NCBI RefSeq assembly: GCF_025965855.1
Contig: NZ_JAOPWB010000203.1
Coordinates: 1 to 59,812 of the forward strand
Length of the DNA: 59,812 bases
Source of the DNA: Mycobacterium sp.
Lineage (GTDB): Bacteria; Actinomycetota; Actinomycetes; Mycobacteriales; Mycobacteriaceae
Direction: 5' to 3'
The first letter of the stretch is position 1. Each line of letters starts with the position of its first letter. Below the pieces are notes generated by a model, which did not search any database, was not told the DNA's origin, and was given only the letters and a program-made list of their open reading frames with translations. Positions 18,331 through 27,330 of this stretch are shown piece by piece. A program made the position numbers and the translations under genes.

Positions 18331-20423
18331 GGCGTGATGGTACGCCCAGCCCCCGGGCCCGCCGTCTTGATGGCCACCGTCGGATGCTCGTCGTGCCAAT
18401 CGCGTTGGGCCAGAACCCGATGCGCGACGCGGTCGAGCGCTGCCTGCACCTGGCGACGATCGGGCCGGCCCTCGAATCCGGGCGAGCGTTCCAGCTTGTC
18501 GACGAGCCAGGCCAGCAGCAGCGAGTGCACGTATTCGACCTGCTGCGCCCCGGCGGGAGTGAGCCACATTTCGTCGCCGTCGCCGTGCGCGTACCCGGCG
18601 GCGATCAGGCGGCCGAAGGTGGGCTCCAGCACCTCGAAAGGGATGCGCATGTAGTCGCCCATGTCGGTGAGCCGCGCCGTCCCATACATCTGCTGATAGC
18701 GGTTGATGCGCAGGACGCCCCACAACCCGGCGACGTCGAGCCGGCAGTCGGGTCGCATGGCGATGCTGCGCAGCCGCATGCCGGGAGCGCCCCGCAGCAG
18801 CCGGCCGATCGCGGTCTCCAGCATGTCGTCGGGCGATTGGCTGGTGGGCATGGCGAACGCCTCGCCGATGTCGCCGCGGTTGTTGCCGATGCCCCGCAGC
18901 GGCACTTCCCGCAGAAACAGCGCCAAGACGAACCCGACCAATGCGACTGGCACCGCACAGAGGAACACCTGGGTGAGCGAGTCGGCATAGGCGGCCACGA
19001 TCGGGGCCGCCATCGTATGGGGCAGCCGGTGCAGCGCCTCCGGCGAAGCGGCCGCGGCCGCGGGCGCGTGGCTGGCGGCCAGGGCCGGACCGATCCGGCT
19101 GTGCAGGAAGTTGGTGAACAGCGAGCCGAATATCGCCGCGCCGAAGGAACTTCCGATGGTTCGGAAAAAGGTGACTCCGGAGGTGGCGACACCGAGGTCG
19201 TCGAAGCTCGAGGTGTTCTGGACGATGAGGACCAGCGTCTGCATGCACATCCCGATGCCCGCGCCAAGAACGACCAGGAACAGCGACTGCACCAGGGCCG
19301 ATGTCGACGGGTCCATCCGCGACATCAGGAAAAACCCTACCGCCATCACCGCGGTGCCCGCGACGGGAAAGATCTTGTATCTGCCCGTGCGGCCGACCAG
19401 GACACCACTGCCCATCGAGGTGGTCAGCATCCCCAGGACCATCGGGAGCGTGCGCAGGCCCGACGTGGTCGCCGAGACGCCGTCGACGAACTGCATGTAC
19501 GTGGGCAGGAACGTCAGCGCGCCCAGCATCGCGAACCCGACCACGAAGGACAGCACGCAGCACACCGTGAATACCGGGTTGCCGAACAGCCGGGTCGGCA
19601 GGATCGGCTCGGCGACGCGGCTTTCCACCCAGACGAAGATGCCGAGTGCTACCGCGGAACCGGCGAACAGCCCGAGGATCGTCGCCGAGCCCCATGGATA
19701 CGTGGTGCCGCCCCAGCTGGTGGCCAGCGTCAGCCCCGTGGCAGCCAGGCCGACGAACAGGATCCCGAGGTAGTCGATGACCGGTTTGGTGCGCTCGCTG
19801 AGCGCCGGGATGGCCGCCGCGGCCACGAAGAAGACCACGATCGAAACCGGCACATTGATCCAGAAGGCCCAGCGCCACGTCAAATGGTCGGTGAAGTACC
19901 CGCCGAGCAACGGCCCGATCACCGTGGTGACGCCGAATACCGCGCCCATCGCGCCCTGGTAGCGGCCGCGATCCCGCAGCGGAATCACCTCGCCGATCAA
20001 CGCCGTGGCGGTCACCATGAGCCCGCCGCCACCGATTCCCTGCAGGGCCCGGGCCCCCACCAGCATGGCCATCGACTGGGCGAGCCCGCACAACACGGAT
20101 CCGACGACGAAGAAGACGACGGCCGCCTGGAACACCCTCTTGCGGCCGAACAGGTCTCCGAGCTTGCCGACCAGGGCGGTCATGATGGTCGACGCCAGTA
20201 GGTAGCTGGTGACGACCCAGGACTGATGGCCCGCCCCACCGAGATTGGCGACGATGGTCGGCAGCGCGGTCGCAACGATCGTCTGGTCCAGTGCGGCCAT
20301 GAGCATGCCGAGCAGGACCGCCACGAAGATGAAGTTCCGTCGCTGCGGATTGACCGCGACGTCGCCGGGTGCGGGCTCGGCAGCCGGGCTGGCCGGGATC
20401 GCTGATGGTGTCGCCCTCGTCAT
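18327..20423 (-). CDS. MFS exporter, DHA2/EmrB-QacA family, with C-terminal winged-helix-like domain (Rv1877 type)
   Basis: 698-aa drug/proton antiporter-type transporter. Residues 30-520 contain about 14 hydrophobic segments; motif A is seen as GKLGDLFGRKRVF, motif D1 as MLMAALDQTIVATALPTI, and motif C as GAVFGVTTVIGPLLGG. After the last membrane segment about 170 residues are cytoplasmic; the part with LEPTFGRLIAAGYA and EMWLTPAGAQQVEYVHSLL reads like the recognition helix and wing of a MarR-type fold. The substrate is unknown. It is coupled to the downstream AhpD-like gene and lies downstream of bfrA on the same strand (109 bp). Confidence 0.9.
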   Translation of the reverse strand: MTRATPSAIPASPAAEPAPGDVAVNPQRRNFIFVAVLLGMLMAALDQTIVATALPTIVANLGGAGHQSWVVTSYLLASTIMTALVGKLGDLFGRKRVFQAAVVFFVVGSVLCGLAQSMAMLVGARALQGIGGGGLMVTATALIGEVIPLRDRGRYQGAMGAVFGVTTVIGPLLGGYFTDHLTWRWAFWINVPVSIVVFFVAAAAIPALSERTKPVIDYLGILFVGLAATGLTLATSWGGTTYPWGSATILGLFAGSAVALGIFVWVESRVAEPILPTRLFGNPVFTVCCVLSFVVGFAMLGALTFLPTYMQFVDGVSATTSGLRTLPMVLGMLTTSMGSGVLVGRTGRYKIFPVAGTAVMAVGFFLMSRMDPSTSALVQSLFLVVLGAGIGMCMQTLVLIVQNTSSFDDLGVATSGVTFFRTIGSSFGAAIFGSLFTNFLHSRIGPALAASHAPAAAAASPEALHRLPHTMAAPIVAAYADSLTQVFLCAVPVALVGFVLALFLREVPLRGIGNNRGDIGEAFAMPTSQSPDDMLETAIGRLLRGAPGMRLRSIAMRPDCRLDVAGLWGVLRINRYQQMYGTARLTDMGDYMRIPFEVLEPTFGRLIAAGYAHGDGDEMWLTPAGAQQVEYVHSLLLAWLVDKLERSPGFEGRPDRRQVQAALDRVAHRVLAQRDWHDEHPTVAIKTAGPGAGRTITP

Positions 20424-20532
20424 GCCTGCCTTTCCGTCGGCGTCCGATGGTTACGGGTGCCCACGGTTAAGCCACGGCAATCGGCAGATTATGCGGCGTT
20501 GGCGCGCTACCCCGCCGAGCAGCGCGCGATGA

Positions 20533-21012
20533 TCAGCTCGGTGGCCGCGACACGCACTGCGCCGAGTACAGCTCCTCGCCCAGCTTTTCCATCAACTCCA
20601 ACTGGGTCTCCAGGTAGTCGATGTGGCTCTCCTCGTCGGCCACGATCTTCTCCAGCAGGATGGCGCTGGTGCTGTCCTGCTTCTCGCGGCACATGATGAT
20701 TCCGGGCTTGAGCCGGTCCATCACCTCGTATTCGATGGCGAGGTCGGCCTCGAACTGCTCGCGCAGCGTCTGGCCGATGCGCACCGAGAAGAGGCGCTGG
20801 TAGTTGGGCAGCCCGTCGAGCAACAGGATGCGATCGGTGATCGCCTCGGCGTGCCGCATTTCGTCGAACGACTCCGAGCGGGTGTGCTCGGCCAACTCGG
20901 TGAAGCCCCAGTTGTCCTGCATCTTGGAATGCAGGAAGTACTGGTTGATCGCGGTGAGCTCACTTGTCAGCTGCTCGTTGAGCAGACGCAAAACGTCCGG
21001 GTCGCCTTGCAT
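20533..21012 (-). CDS. bfrA: Bacterioferritin BfrA
   Basis: 159-aa heme-containing iron-storage protein that forms a 24-mer shell in the cytosol. The N-terminus MQGDPDVLRLLNEQLTSELT matches mycobacterial BfrA. Met52 is the inter-subunit heme ligand, and ferroxidase residues Glu18, Glu51, His54, Glu94, Glu127 and His130 are in place (EMRHAE, DEESHIDYLE). ATG 21012 has AGGAG just upstream. It is divergent from the bfd gene; two abutting IdeR boxes lie 154-192 nt upstream of this start, a distance consistent with activation by iron-loaded IdeR as known for mycobacterial bacterioferritin. Confidence 0.97.
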   Translation of the reverse strand: MQGDPDVLRLLNEQLTSELTAINQYFLHSKMQDNWGFTELAEHTRSESFDEMRHAEAITDRILLLDGLPNYQRLFSVRIGQTLREQFEADLAIEYEVMDRLKPGIIMCREKQDSTSAILLEKIVADEESHIDYLETQLELMEKLGEELYSAQCVSRPPS

Positions 21013-21165
21013 GATCACTCCTACGGTCTGAAAGCTGTCACGTCTGGCCGCGGCGGTGGGCTGGGCTGAAGCACCGGGCTGTAGCAGCACTTTGCCATGC
21101 CGGTTTGGAATCTTCCAGGAAGGTATGGCTGTGCTCAGTGTGTCGCGTGGGTGACGAACCCGGGG

Positions 21166-21184
21166 TTAGGCATCGCTAACCTAC
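21166..21184 (+). promoter_or_regulatory. IdeR box 1 (iron-dependent regulator site)
   Basis: TTAGGCATCGCTAACCTAC matches 14 of 19 positions of the mycobacterial IdeR consensus, with both half-sites (TTAGG and CTAACCTA) intact. It directly abuts box 2. It lies between bfrA (lower strand) and bfd (upper strand). Confidence 0.8.
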
Positions 21185-21203
21185 TTAGGCTAGACTTCGC
21201 TAA
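21185..21203 (+). promoter_or_regulatory. IdeR box 2
   Basis: TTAGGCTAGACTTCGCTAA matches about 14 of 19 consensus positions and begins at the base after box 1, giving an exact 19-bp tandem phase. TAACAT at 21201-21206 could be the -10 of bfd and overlaps the box end, so the same protein could repress bfd and activate bfrA. Confidence 0.7.
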
Positions 21204-21251
21204 CATGCGGCTTGTTCGCCCGGCTTACGCCTGCGCCCGAGGGGTGCGCTG

Positions 21252-21437
21252 ATGTACGTGTGCCTGTGCGTCGGGGCCACTAACCAAATCGTGTCCGATG
21301 CCGTCGCGCGGGGCGCATCCACGTCCAAAGAGGTCGCCGCCGCGTGCGGGGCCGGGACTGATTGCGGGCGCTGCAGGCGCACGCTGCGCGCGATCATCGA
21401 ATCCGCGTGTCAACTCGAGCCCGCTCGGTCGCGATAG
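21252..21437 (+). CDS. Bacterioferritin-associated ferredoxin (Bfd-like)
   Basis: 61-aa [2Fe-2S] protein of the BFD family. The cluster ligands are the two Cys of MYVCLC and the later pair in CGRC, preceded by GAGTD. In characterised systems Bfd donates electrons to the heme of bacterioferritin to release stored iron, which fits its position divergent from bfrA. Two IdeR boxes end 48 nt upstream of ATG 21252. No clear Shine-Dalgarno is seen. Only 4 bp separate its stop from that of the convergent enoyl-CoA hydratase gene. Confidence 0.9.
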   Translation: MYVCLCVGATNQIVSDAVARGASTSKEVAAACGAGTDCGRCRRTLRAIIESACQLEPARSR

Positions 21438-21441
21438 CCGG

Positions 21442-22191
21442 TCAGCGTTTGTTGAAGTCCGCCAGGGCCGCGGCGTTGGCCTGGGCGCCCATCAGTTCGG
21501 CGAAGTGAGCGTTTTCCCGGGCGCTCGCCGCGGCGATCTCCGGACGGATCGGTTCCATCATCGTGTGCTTGACGGCCATCAGGCTCGAAATGGGCCGTGC
21601 CGCAAGGACTTCGGCGTGCCGACGGGCTTCGGGTAGCAGCTCCTCCGGGTCGCAGACCCGCCAAACCAGGCCCATCCGCAACGCCTCGTGGGCGTCGACC
21701 CACTCCGAGGACATCAACAGCCACGCGGCGTTTTGCCGGCCCACCAGCTGGGGCAGCAGATAGGACGAGGCCGCCTCGGGCGCCACGCCCAGGCTGGTGA
21801 AGGGGCACTTGAGCCGGGCCGTCGACGACATGAAGGCCAGGTCGGCGTAGCCGAGGATGGTCGCGCCGATCCCCACGCCGACGCCGTTGACGGCGCAGAT
21901 CAGTGGCTTGGGGAACGCGCCGAGCGCGTCGATCAGGCCGGTGAAGCCGTGCTTTCCGGGTGTGAAGGTCGGGTCGGTGATGCGGGCCTGCATTTCGGCG
22001 AGGTCGGTGCCCGCGCTGAAGCCGCGGCCCGCGCCGGTCAGCAGGACGACGGCGACCTGGGGATCGTCGGCGGCGGCGAAGAGCGCGTCCGCCGTGGCGT
22101 CGTAGAGGGCCTCGTTGAACGCGTTGAGCGCCGCGGGCCGATTCAGCGTGAGGGTGCGCACCCGGTTCTTGTCGTCGATCTGCAGCGTCAC
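21442..22191 (-). CDS. Enoyl-CoA hydratase/isomerase family protein
   Basis: 249-aa crotonase-fold protein. The oxyanion-hole segments are present: GRGFSAGTDLAEM and the NGVGVGIGATILGYADLAFM helix. At the position of the second catalytic Glu of EchA-type hydratases there is Pro/Glu in GVAPEAASSYLLPQLVG, the layout typical of enoyl-CoA isomerase/hydratase homologues. Hydratase versus isomerase activity cannot be decided. The start is GTG 22191; no good ribosome binding site. It follows the Rv1875-like gene on the same strand, 23 bp apart. Confidence 0.9.
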   Translation of the reverse strand: MTLQIDDKNRVRTLTLNRPAALNAFNEALYDATADALFAAADDPQVAVVLLTGAGRGFSAGTDLAEMQARITDPTFTPGKHGFTGLIDALGAFPKPLICAVNGVGVGIGATILGYADLAFMSSTARLKCPFTSLGVAPEAASSYLLPQLVGRQNAAWLLMSSEWVDAHEALRMGLVWRVCDPEELLPEARRHAEVLAARPISSLMAVKHTMMEPIRPEIAAASARENAHFAELMGAQANAAALADFNKR

Positions 22192-22214
22192 CGCTGCAGC
22201 GTAACGGGTGAGGC

Positions 22215-22658
22215 TCAGCCGTTGCTGTAGACGCGGGTCGGCGCGATCAGCACGACCGCCCGCCGCTCCTTGGCCATGACGCGGTCGTATTCGTCCCAGT
22301 CGTCGTGGGTGCCGCCGGCGGCGGTGAAGACCTCGCGGAGCAACAGCCGCAACTGGTCGGCGTCTTTCAGCCAGGGCGCCGTGTCATCCGGACCGGCCAG
22401 CTCTGCGCGGCCCTCGACCGTCGCCCACTGCCATCCGTTGCGAAACGTGACGGCGAGCTGCGGCCTCGCCCGCAGGTTGGCCAGTTTGACCTTGCCGTAG
22501 GTGGTGAAACCCAGGGCCGGCTCACCGGTCACCGGGTGTGGCAGCAGGCCGACGTTGACCAGCGAGGCCTGCACGGTTCCGTCGGCGCGAACCGTGGAGA
22601 TCACCGCCAGGCCGCTTTCTCCCTTGGCCAGCGCCACTGCCTCGTCGAGTGTTGTCAT
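22215..22658 (-). CDS. F420-binding FDOR (pyridoxamine 5'-phosphate oxidase-like), Rv1875 type
   Basis: 147-aa split beta-barrel protein of the flavin/deazaflavin oxidoreductase superfamily (PPOX-like). Recognisable segments are SGLAVISTVRADGTVQASLV, GFTTYGKVKLANLRARPQLA, the WQWATVEGRAEL strand and the C-terminal RRAVVLIAPTRVY. Mycobacterial relatives, including Rv1875, bind F420 rather than FMN. It would act in the cytosol as a small reductase with unknown substrate. It lies 9 bp from the upstream EthD-like gene. Confidence 0.88.
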   Translation of the reverse strand: MTTLDEAVALAKGESGLAVISTVRADGTVQASLVNVGLLPHPVTGEPALGFTTYGKVKLANLRARPQLAVTFRNGWQWATVEGRAELAGPDDTAPWLKDADQLRLLLREVFTAAGGTHDDWDEYDRVMAKERRAVVLIAPTRVYSNG

Positions 22659-22667
22659 GGGCGATCC

Positions 22668-23369
22668 TCAATCCCGGAATGGTGTTCTGAACACGTAGCG
22701 GCTGGTCGGCACCGTGTCGATGTTCTGGTTGGCACCGAATGCCGTTGTGCTGGCGACCATCCGGCCGAGCCGGTGTTGTAGGTCGTCGTCGTCGGCAGCA
22801 CCGAAGAACGCCTTCAGATCGGTGATCGCCTCCTCGGGGAACAACTCCTCGACGATGCCCGCGATTCCCGGCGCACCCGGGGTGAGGGATCGCACCACCC
22901 AGTTCTGGGTGTAGCCGAACGTCGACTGGGTTTCGATCGCCACCGAGGTGTGGTCACCCTGCCACCGGGCCAGCCAGGTCGCCTGGTCCAGTTCGGCGGG
23001 ACGGCGCAGCAACGCGATGTTGGCCAGACCCGTTGTTCGACAACCGGATTCGGTCGGTGGCGCGGGAAGCGGAACCGATTCCGTCACCAGGTAGGCGGCG
23101 AGCTGCTCGCATTCCTGCGCGAGAAATTTGAGCGCCGCCGTCGTCTGGTCGCCATAGCATTGCTGGGTCCACATGCTCACCACCGCGGCGGCCGGCGGGT
23201 CCATCGTTGTCAGCGTCATCAGCGAGTGACGCACCGCGCGGTCACGAACGTTCAGCTGCAGCCCGGGGACGCCCAGTTCCAACAACGCGTCAGCGACGTG
23301 ACCCCGCTGCCGGGCACACCAATCGTCGTCCGGCTCCGAGCGCATCAGGACCGCGATCACCTTTTCCAT
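22668..23369 (-). CDS. EthD-domain-like protein, Rv1874 position
   Basis: 233-aa protein of uncharacterised function. Two similar halves look like dimeric ferredoxin-like (EthD) units: MEKVIAVLMRSEPDDDWCAR in the first, and TGLANIALLRRPAELDQATW and ARWQGDHTSVAIETQSTFGY in the second. The latter resembles the WxxH/QGxH pattern of EthD-type enzymes that handle aromatic or polyketide substrates. Position between the Rv1875 and Rv1873 equivalents suggests the Rv1874 orthologue. Confidence 0.75.
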   Translation of the reverse strand: MEKVIAVLMRSEPDDDWCARQRGHVADALLELGVPGLQLNVRDRAVRHSLMTLTTMDPPAAAVVSMWTQQCYGDQTTAALKFLAQECEQLAAYLVTESVPLPAPPTESGCRTTGLANIALLRRPAELDQATWLARWQGDHTSVAIETQSTFGYTQNWVVRSLTPGAPGIAGIVEELFPEEAITDLKAFFGAADDDDLQHRLGRMVASTTAFGANQNIDTVPTSRYVFRTPFRD

Positions 23370-23395
23370 GCGCCGAACTTACCGCCGGCGAACGG

Positions 23396-24340
23396 CTATT
23401 TCGCCGGGCGTACCTGGTGTTCCTGGCCGATCAATTTGCCGATCATCGCCGCGAGCCGCCGGTAGGACTCATCGCGTCCGCTCGAGGAGCGGAAAACCAG
23501 GCCGATCCGCCGCCCCGGGCGGGGCGCGGCGAACTGCGCGAGCCCGAGCCGGCTTCTGGCGGCCTCGACCGGCACCGCGCTCTGCGGGATGAGCGTCACC
23601 CCCAGCCCGCCGGTCACGCACTGGACCGCCGTCGCCAGCGACGCCGCGCGCGTATTGGCCAGCTCCGCGCGCACGCCCGCCTTGTGGCAGACATCCAGCG
23701 CCTGGTCGCGCAGGCAGTGGCCTTCATCCAGCAGCAGCAGCGGCAGGTCGGCCAGCGCGGTCGCCGGCACCCGACGCTTGCCCGACAGCGGGTGCCCGGG
23801 CGGCAGCGCGAGCACGAAGTCCTCGTCATAGATCGGGACGGCGGTCATCCCGACGGCCTGCAGCCCTGAGGCGGGCAACGCGATCAGCGCGGCGTCCAGC
23901 GCCCCTTCGCGAAGCAGCCTCAGCAGCCGTTCGGTTTGATCCTCGATTACGCGCAAGGTCAGCGACGGCAACTGTTCGGCCAGCCCGGCCAGCACCGTTG
24001 GCAGCACATAGGGCGCCACGGTGGGAATCATTCCCAGCCGCACGCCCGCCTGCAGCGGATCGGACGCGCCCGCGGCGGCGGAGGTGAACGCGTCGACGGC
24101 CTCGACCACCGCTTGGGCGTGCGGCAGGAGTTGCGTGCCCTCCCTAGTCAAGAAGACACGCCGGGTCGACCTTTCGATCAGCTGGTTGCCCAGCCCCGCC
24201 TCCAGCGCCGCCAGCGCCTGCGACAGCGTCGACTGGCTTACGCCGAGAGTTGTTGCGGCGCTGCTGAAGTGCTGTCGTTCGGCCACCGCGACGAACGCGC
24301 GAAGCCCGGCGATGGTCGGCTGATAGATTTTATCGGACAT
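23396..24340 (-). CDS. oxyR: LysR-family peroxide sensor OxyR (intact)
   Basis: 314-aa LysR-type regulator with N-terminal winged HTH (residues about 8-65, [20 protein letters not shown]) and a periplasmic-binding-protein-like sensor domain. The redox pair Cys209 (GHCLRDQA) and Cys218 (LDVC) has the same 9-residue spacing as Cys199/Cys208 of E. coli OxyR. It should sense hydrogen peroxide and activate the divergent ahpC. ATG 24340 gives [16 protein letters not shown], a family-like start. In M. tuberculosis this gene is a multiply damaged pseudogene; here the frame is complete. Confidence 0.95.
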   Translation of the reverse strand: MSDKIYQPTIAGLRAFVAVAERQHFSSAATTLGVSQSTLSQALAALEAGLGNQLIERSTRRVFLTREGTQLLPHAQAVVEAVDAFTSAAAGASDPLQAGVRLGMIPTVAPYVLPTVLAGLAEQLPSLTLRVIEDQTERLLRLLREGALDAALIALPASGLQAVGMTAVPIYDEDFVLALPPGHPLSGKRRVPATALADLPLLLLDEGHCLRDQALDVCHKAGVRAELANTRAASLATAVQCVTGGLGVTLIPQSAVPVEAARSRLGLAQFAAPRPGRRIGLVFRSSSGRDESYRRLAAMIGKLIGQEHQVRPAK

Positions 24341-24366
24341 ACCTATAAGTATAGTGCGATATATCA
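24341..24366. promoter_or_regulatory. Probable OxyR operator between oxyR and ahpC
   Basis: This AT-rich stretch adjoins the oxyR start. It contains a 5-2-5 palindrome (CTATA-AG-TATAG, 24343-24354) and an 8-bp palindrome GATATATC (24358-24365). Its T/A-spaced dyads fit a LysR-type site, and the location matches the OxyR site reported for mycobacterial oxyR-ahpC regions. Exact operator limits are not determined. Confidence 0.55.
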
Positions 24367-24441
24367 CCTTTACTTCAAATCCATGGGGCGGCATCATGGT
24401 GACAGAATGCTAATCTTGACTTAATCCAGATAAGGAGCGAT

Positions 24442-25029
24442 ATGTCCCTGCTGACAATCGGCGACCAGTTCCCCGCCTACCAGCTCACCGCGCTGATCGG
24501 CGGCGACCTGTCGAAGGTCGATGCCGAGCAACCCGGCGACTACTTCACCACCATCACCAACGAGGACCACGAGGGCAAGTGGCGCGTGATCTTCTTCTGG
24601 CCCAAGGACTTCACGTTCGTGTGCCCGACGGAGATCGCCGCGTTCGGCAAGCTCAACGACGAGTTCGAGGACCGCGACACGCAGGTCCTCGGCGCCTCGA
24701 TCGACAGCGAGTTCGTGCACTTCCAGTGGCGCGCGCAGCACGAGGACCTCAAGAAGTTGCCCTTCCCGATGCTTTCGGACATCAAGCGGGAACTCTCCCT
24801 GGCCACCGGCGTGCTCAACGACGACGGGGTCGCCGACCGGGTCACCTTCATCGTCGATCCGAATAACGAAATCCAATTCGTCTCGGCCACCGCCGGATCG
24901 GTGGGGCGTAATGTCGACGAGGTGCTGCGGGTCCTCGACGCTCTGCAATCGGACGAGCTGTGCGCCTGCAACTGGCGCAAGGGCGACCCGACCATCGACG
25001 CCGGCGACCTGCTCAAGGCATCGGCATAG
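24442..25029 (+). CDS. ahpC: Alkyl hydroperoxide reductase AhpC (2-Cys peroxiredoxin)
   Basis: 195-aa cytosolic peroxiredoxin that reduces peroxides and peroxynitrite. Peroxidatic Cys61 lies in FTFVCPTE; resolving Cys174 and Cys176 are in LCACNW, the three-cysteine arrangement of the mycobacterial enzyme. AAGGAG at 24432-24437 precedes ATG 24442. Regulation by the divergent OxyR is expected. AhpD, 9 bp downstream, reduces it in mycobacteria. Confidence 0.98.
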   Translation: MSLLTIGDQFPAYQLTALIGGDLSKVDAEQPGDYFTTITNEDHEGKWRVIFFWPKDFTFVCPTEIAAFGKLNDEFEDRDTQVLGASIDSEFVHFQWRAQHEDLKKLPFPMLSDIKRELSLATGVLNDDGVADRVTFIVDPNNEIQFVSATAGSVGRNVDEVLRVLDALQSDELCACNWRKGDPTIDAGDLLKASA

Positions 25030-25038
25030 GGGGGCGAG

Positions 25039-25575
25039 ATGAGTGTCGAGAACCTGAAGGCCGCGCTGCCCGAGTACGCCAAGGACCTCAAGCTGAACCT
25101 CGGCTCGATCACGCGCAGTACCGTGCTGAACGAGGAGCAGCTGTGGGGCACCCTGCTGGCCAGCGCCGCGGCCACGCGAAACGCCGGGGTGCTGGCCGAG
25201 ATTGGCGCCGAGGCGGCCGACTACCTGTCCGCCGAGGCGTACCAGGCGGCACTGGGGGCCGCGTCCATCATGGCGATGAACAACGTGTTTTACCGGGGCC
25301 GCGGCTTCCTGGAGGGTCAGTACGACGACCTGCGGCCCGGGTTGCGGATGAACATCATCGCCAATCCGGGCGTGGACAAGGCGAATTTCGAGCTCTGGTC
25401 CTTCGCGGTGTCGTCGATCAACGGGTGTTCGCACTGTGTGGTGGCCCACGAGCACACGTTGCGTGAGGCGGGCGTGGACCGCGAGGCCGTCCTCGAGGCG
25501 CTGAAGGCCGCGTCGATCGTTTCCGGTGTGGCGCAAGCGATTGTCGCCTCCCAGACGCTGGCCGCCGTCGGCTGA
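25039..25575 (+). CDS. ahpD: Alkylhydroperoxidase AhpD
   Basis: 178-aa all-helical thiol reductase that links AhpC to the dihydrolipoamide system (DlaT/Lpd). Catalytic residues Glu118, Cys130, Cys133 and His137 are all present ([11 protein letters not shown]). It is in one unit with ahpC (9-bp gap). Full-length agreement with the M. tuberculosis enzyme, including [20 protein letters not shown] at the start, makes the call secure. Confidence 0.97.
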   Translation: MSVENLKAALPEYAKDLKLNLGSITRSTVLNEEQLWGTLLASAAATRNAGVLAEIGAEAADYLSAEAYQAALGAASIMAMNNVFYRGRGFLEGQYDDLRPGLRMNIIANPGVDKANFELWSFAVSSINGCSHCVVAHEHTLREAGVDREAVLEALKAASIVSGVAQAIVASQTLAAVG

Positions 25576-25585
25576 TCGCGGCGCT

Positions 25586-26896
25586 GTGACGAAACCCGCC
25601 TGGATCGAGCACGCGATCTGGTGGCAGGTCTATCCGCTGGGGTTCGTCGGCGCGTTTCCACCGTCGTCGCAGCCGCCGCAGCCGGGCCAACATCGGCTGC
25701 GGCGGCTCGTCGACTGGTTCGACCACGTCATCGCGCTGGGGGCATCGGGGATCGCGTTGGGACCGATCTTCGCCTCGCGCACCCACGGTTACGACACCAC
25801 CGACCACCACCGGATCGATCCGCGGCTCGGGGACGACGCCGACTTTGATTACCTGGTGGCCGAGGCGCATCGCCGCGGGCTGCGCATACTGCTCGACGGC
25901 GTGTTCAATCACGTCGGCGTGGACTTCCCGCGGTATCAGGAGGCGCCCAACGATGAGGCGTCGGCCCGCTGGTTTCGCGGGCGCCCGGGCCGCTTCCACG
26001 CGTTCGAGGGCCACGCGGAGCTCATCACCCTCAACCACGACAACCCCGAGGTCATCGACTACGCCGTCGACGTGATGGCGCACTGGTTGCGGCGCGGCGC
26101 GGACGGCTGGCGCCTGGACGCGGCGTATGTTGTGCCGGAACAATTCTGGGCTGCGACGCTGCCGAGGGTCCGCGAGCAGTTTCCGGATGCCTGGTTCGTG
26201 GGCGAGCTCATCCACGGTGACTATGCCGCGGTGGTCGAGGCGGCGAAGTTCGACTCGGCGACCCAATACGAGCTGTGGAAGGCGATCTGGAGCGGCCTCA
26301 ACGACGGCAATTTCTTTGAGCTGGACTGGGCGCTGCAGCGGCACAACGAGTTTCTGGCCGCCTTCGCCCCGCTGACGTTCATCGGCAATCACGACGTCAC
26401 CCGCATCGCCAGCCGGCTCGAACGCCCCGAACACGTGGCCCACGCGCTGGTGATCCTGCTGACCGTCGGCGGGGTGCCCAGCGTGTACGCCGGCGACGAG
26501 CTCGGATTCCGCGGCATCAAGGAGGAGCGGTACGGCGGCGACGACGCGGTGCGCCCCGAGTTCGGGACTCCCCCAGTGGAATTGGACGCGTTCGGCGCCG
26601 ACCTGTGGGCGTTGCACCAGTACCTCATCGGGCTGCGGCGTCGCCATGCCTGGCTGCACGCGGCATCGACGACCGCGTTGCGGCTCGGCAATCGGCACTA
26701 CGTCTACGAGGCCCGCAGCGGCGACAACGCGCTGCTCGTCGCGCTCAACATCGACGACGAACCGCTGCGGGTGGTGCTTCCGGAAGTGGGCACTCCCCGC
26801 GCGCGGGTCGTGGGCGGATCGGCCGCCCCGCCGCAGGAGGTCGTCGAAACACTGGTGGTGGAACCCCACGGCTGGCGGATACTCAGCCCCGCCTAA
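25586..26896 (+). CDS. GH13 alpha-amylase-family glycosidase
   Basis: 436-aa (beta/alpha)8 glycoside hydrolase. The four GH13 regions are visible: [17 protein letters not shown] with nucleophile Asp178, GELIHG with acid/base Glu207, and FIGNHDVTR with Asp270. A C-terminal beta domain with [20 protein letters not shown] follows. It probably cleaves or rearranges alpha-glucosidic bonds in maltodextrin-like or trehalose-related sugars; no signal peptide, so cytosolic. GTG 25586 lies 10 bp after ahpD, which suggests read-through from ahpCD. Its stop overlaps that of the convergent DUF1810 gene. Confidence 0.9.
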   Translation: MTKPAWIEHAIWWQVYPLGFVGAFPPSSQPPQPGQHRLRRLVDWFDHVIALGASGIALGPIFASRTHGYDTTDHHRIDPRLGDDADFDYLVAEAHRRGLRILLDGVFNHVGVDFPRYQEAPNDEASARWFRGRPGRFHAFEGHAELITLNHDNPEVIDYAVDVMAHWLRRGADGWRLDAAYVVPEQFWAATLPRVREQFPDAWFVGELIHGDYAAVVEAAKFDSATQYELWKAIWSGLNDGNFFELDWALQRHNEFLAAFAPLTFIGNHDVTRIASRLERPEHVAHALVILLTVGGVPSVYAGDELGFRGIKEERYGGDDAVRPEFGTPPVELDAFGADLWALHQYLIGLRRRHAWLHAASTTALRLGNRHYVYEARSGDNALLVALNIDDEPLRVVLPEVGTPRARVVGGSAAPPQEVVETLVVEPHGWRILSPA

Positions 26897-27330
26897 GGGC
26901 CCGTCAGCCGCGCCAGCGTCGGCTGATCCTGCTGGCCGTCGTAGTACCTATCGAGCAGTGCGACGAAGTCCTCGTTGGCGTCCGTGGCGTGGGCGAACAG
27001 CGTCATCGACGAGCGCAGCTTGAGGTCGTCGGGCGAGCCGAAGATCTCCCCGATCGAACGGCCCCGCACCTCGTTGACCAGCCGAGCGCACTCGTGCAGT
27101 CGGGGTCCGAGCAGCGCGTGCGCCAGGTAGGCGCGGGCCTCCTCGAGCGAGGAGATGCCGTAGCGCACCGCCATCGGGCTGCTGCCCAGGCCGCGGATCT
27201 GCGGGAAGACGAACCACATCCAGTGGCCGCGTTTTCGTCCGCCGCGCAGCTCGTCGACGACGCTGCGGTAGACCGGGGCCTGCGCGTCCACGAAACGCTT
27301 CAGGTCGAAGGGATCGCTCACCAAGGCCAT
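26893..27330 (-). CDS. DUF1810 family protein, Rv1873 type
   Basis: 145-aa all-helical protein of unknown function, the same length as Rv1873. Conserved family segments are [51 protein letters not shown] and [11 protein letters not shown]. It starts 18 bp from the divergent lldD2 start and its stop codon overlaps that of the convergent amylase gene. Confidence 0.92.
   Translation of the reverse strand: MALVSDPFDLKRFVDAQAPVYRSVVDELRGGRKRGHWMWFVFPQIRGLGSSPMAVRYGISSLEEARAYLAHALLGPRLHECARLVNEVRGRSIGEIFGSPDDLKLRSSMTLFAHATDANEDFVALLDRYYDGQQDQPTLARLTGP

Noticed and set aside
18312..20201. 629-codon upper-strand frame opposite the MFS gene
   Set aside because: Composition dominated by Arg, Gly, His and Gln, with no domain; shadow of the exporter gene.
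24421..25536. Long lower-strand frame opposite ahpCD
   Set aside because: ahpC and ahpD are unmistakable on the upper strand; the opposite frame is a codon-bias shadow.
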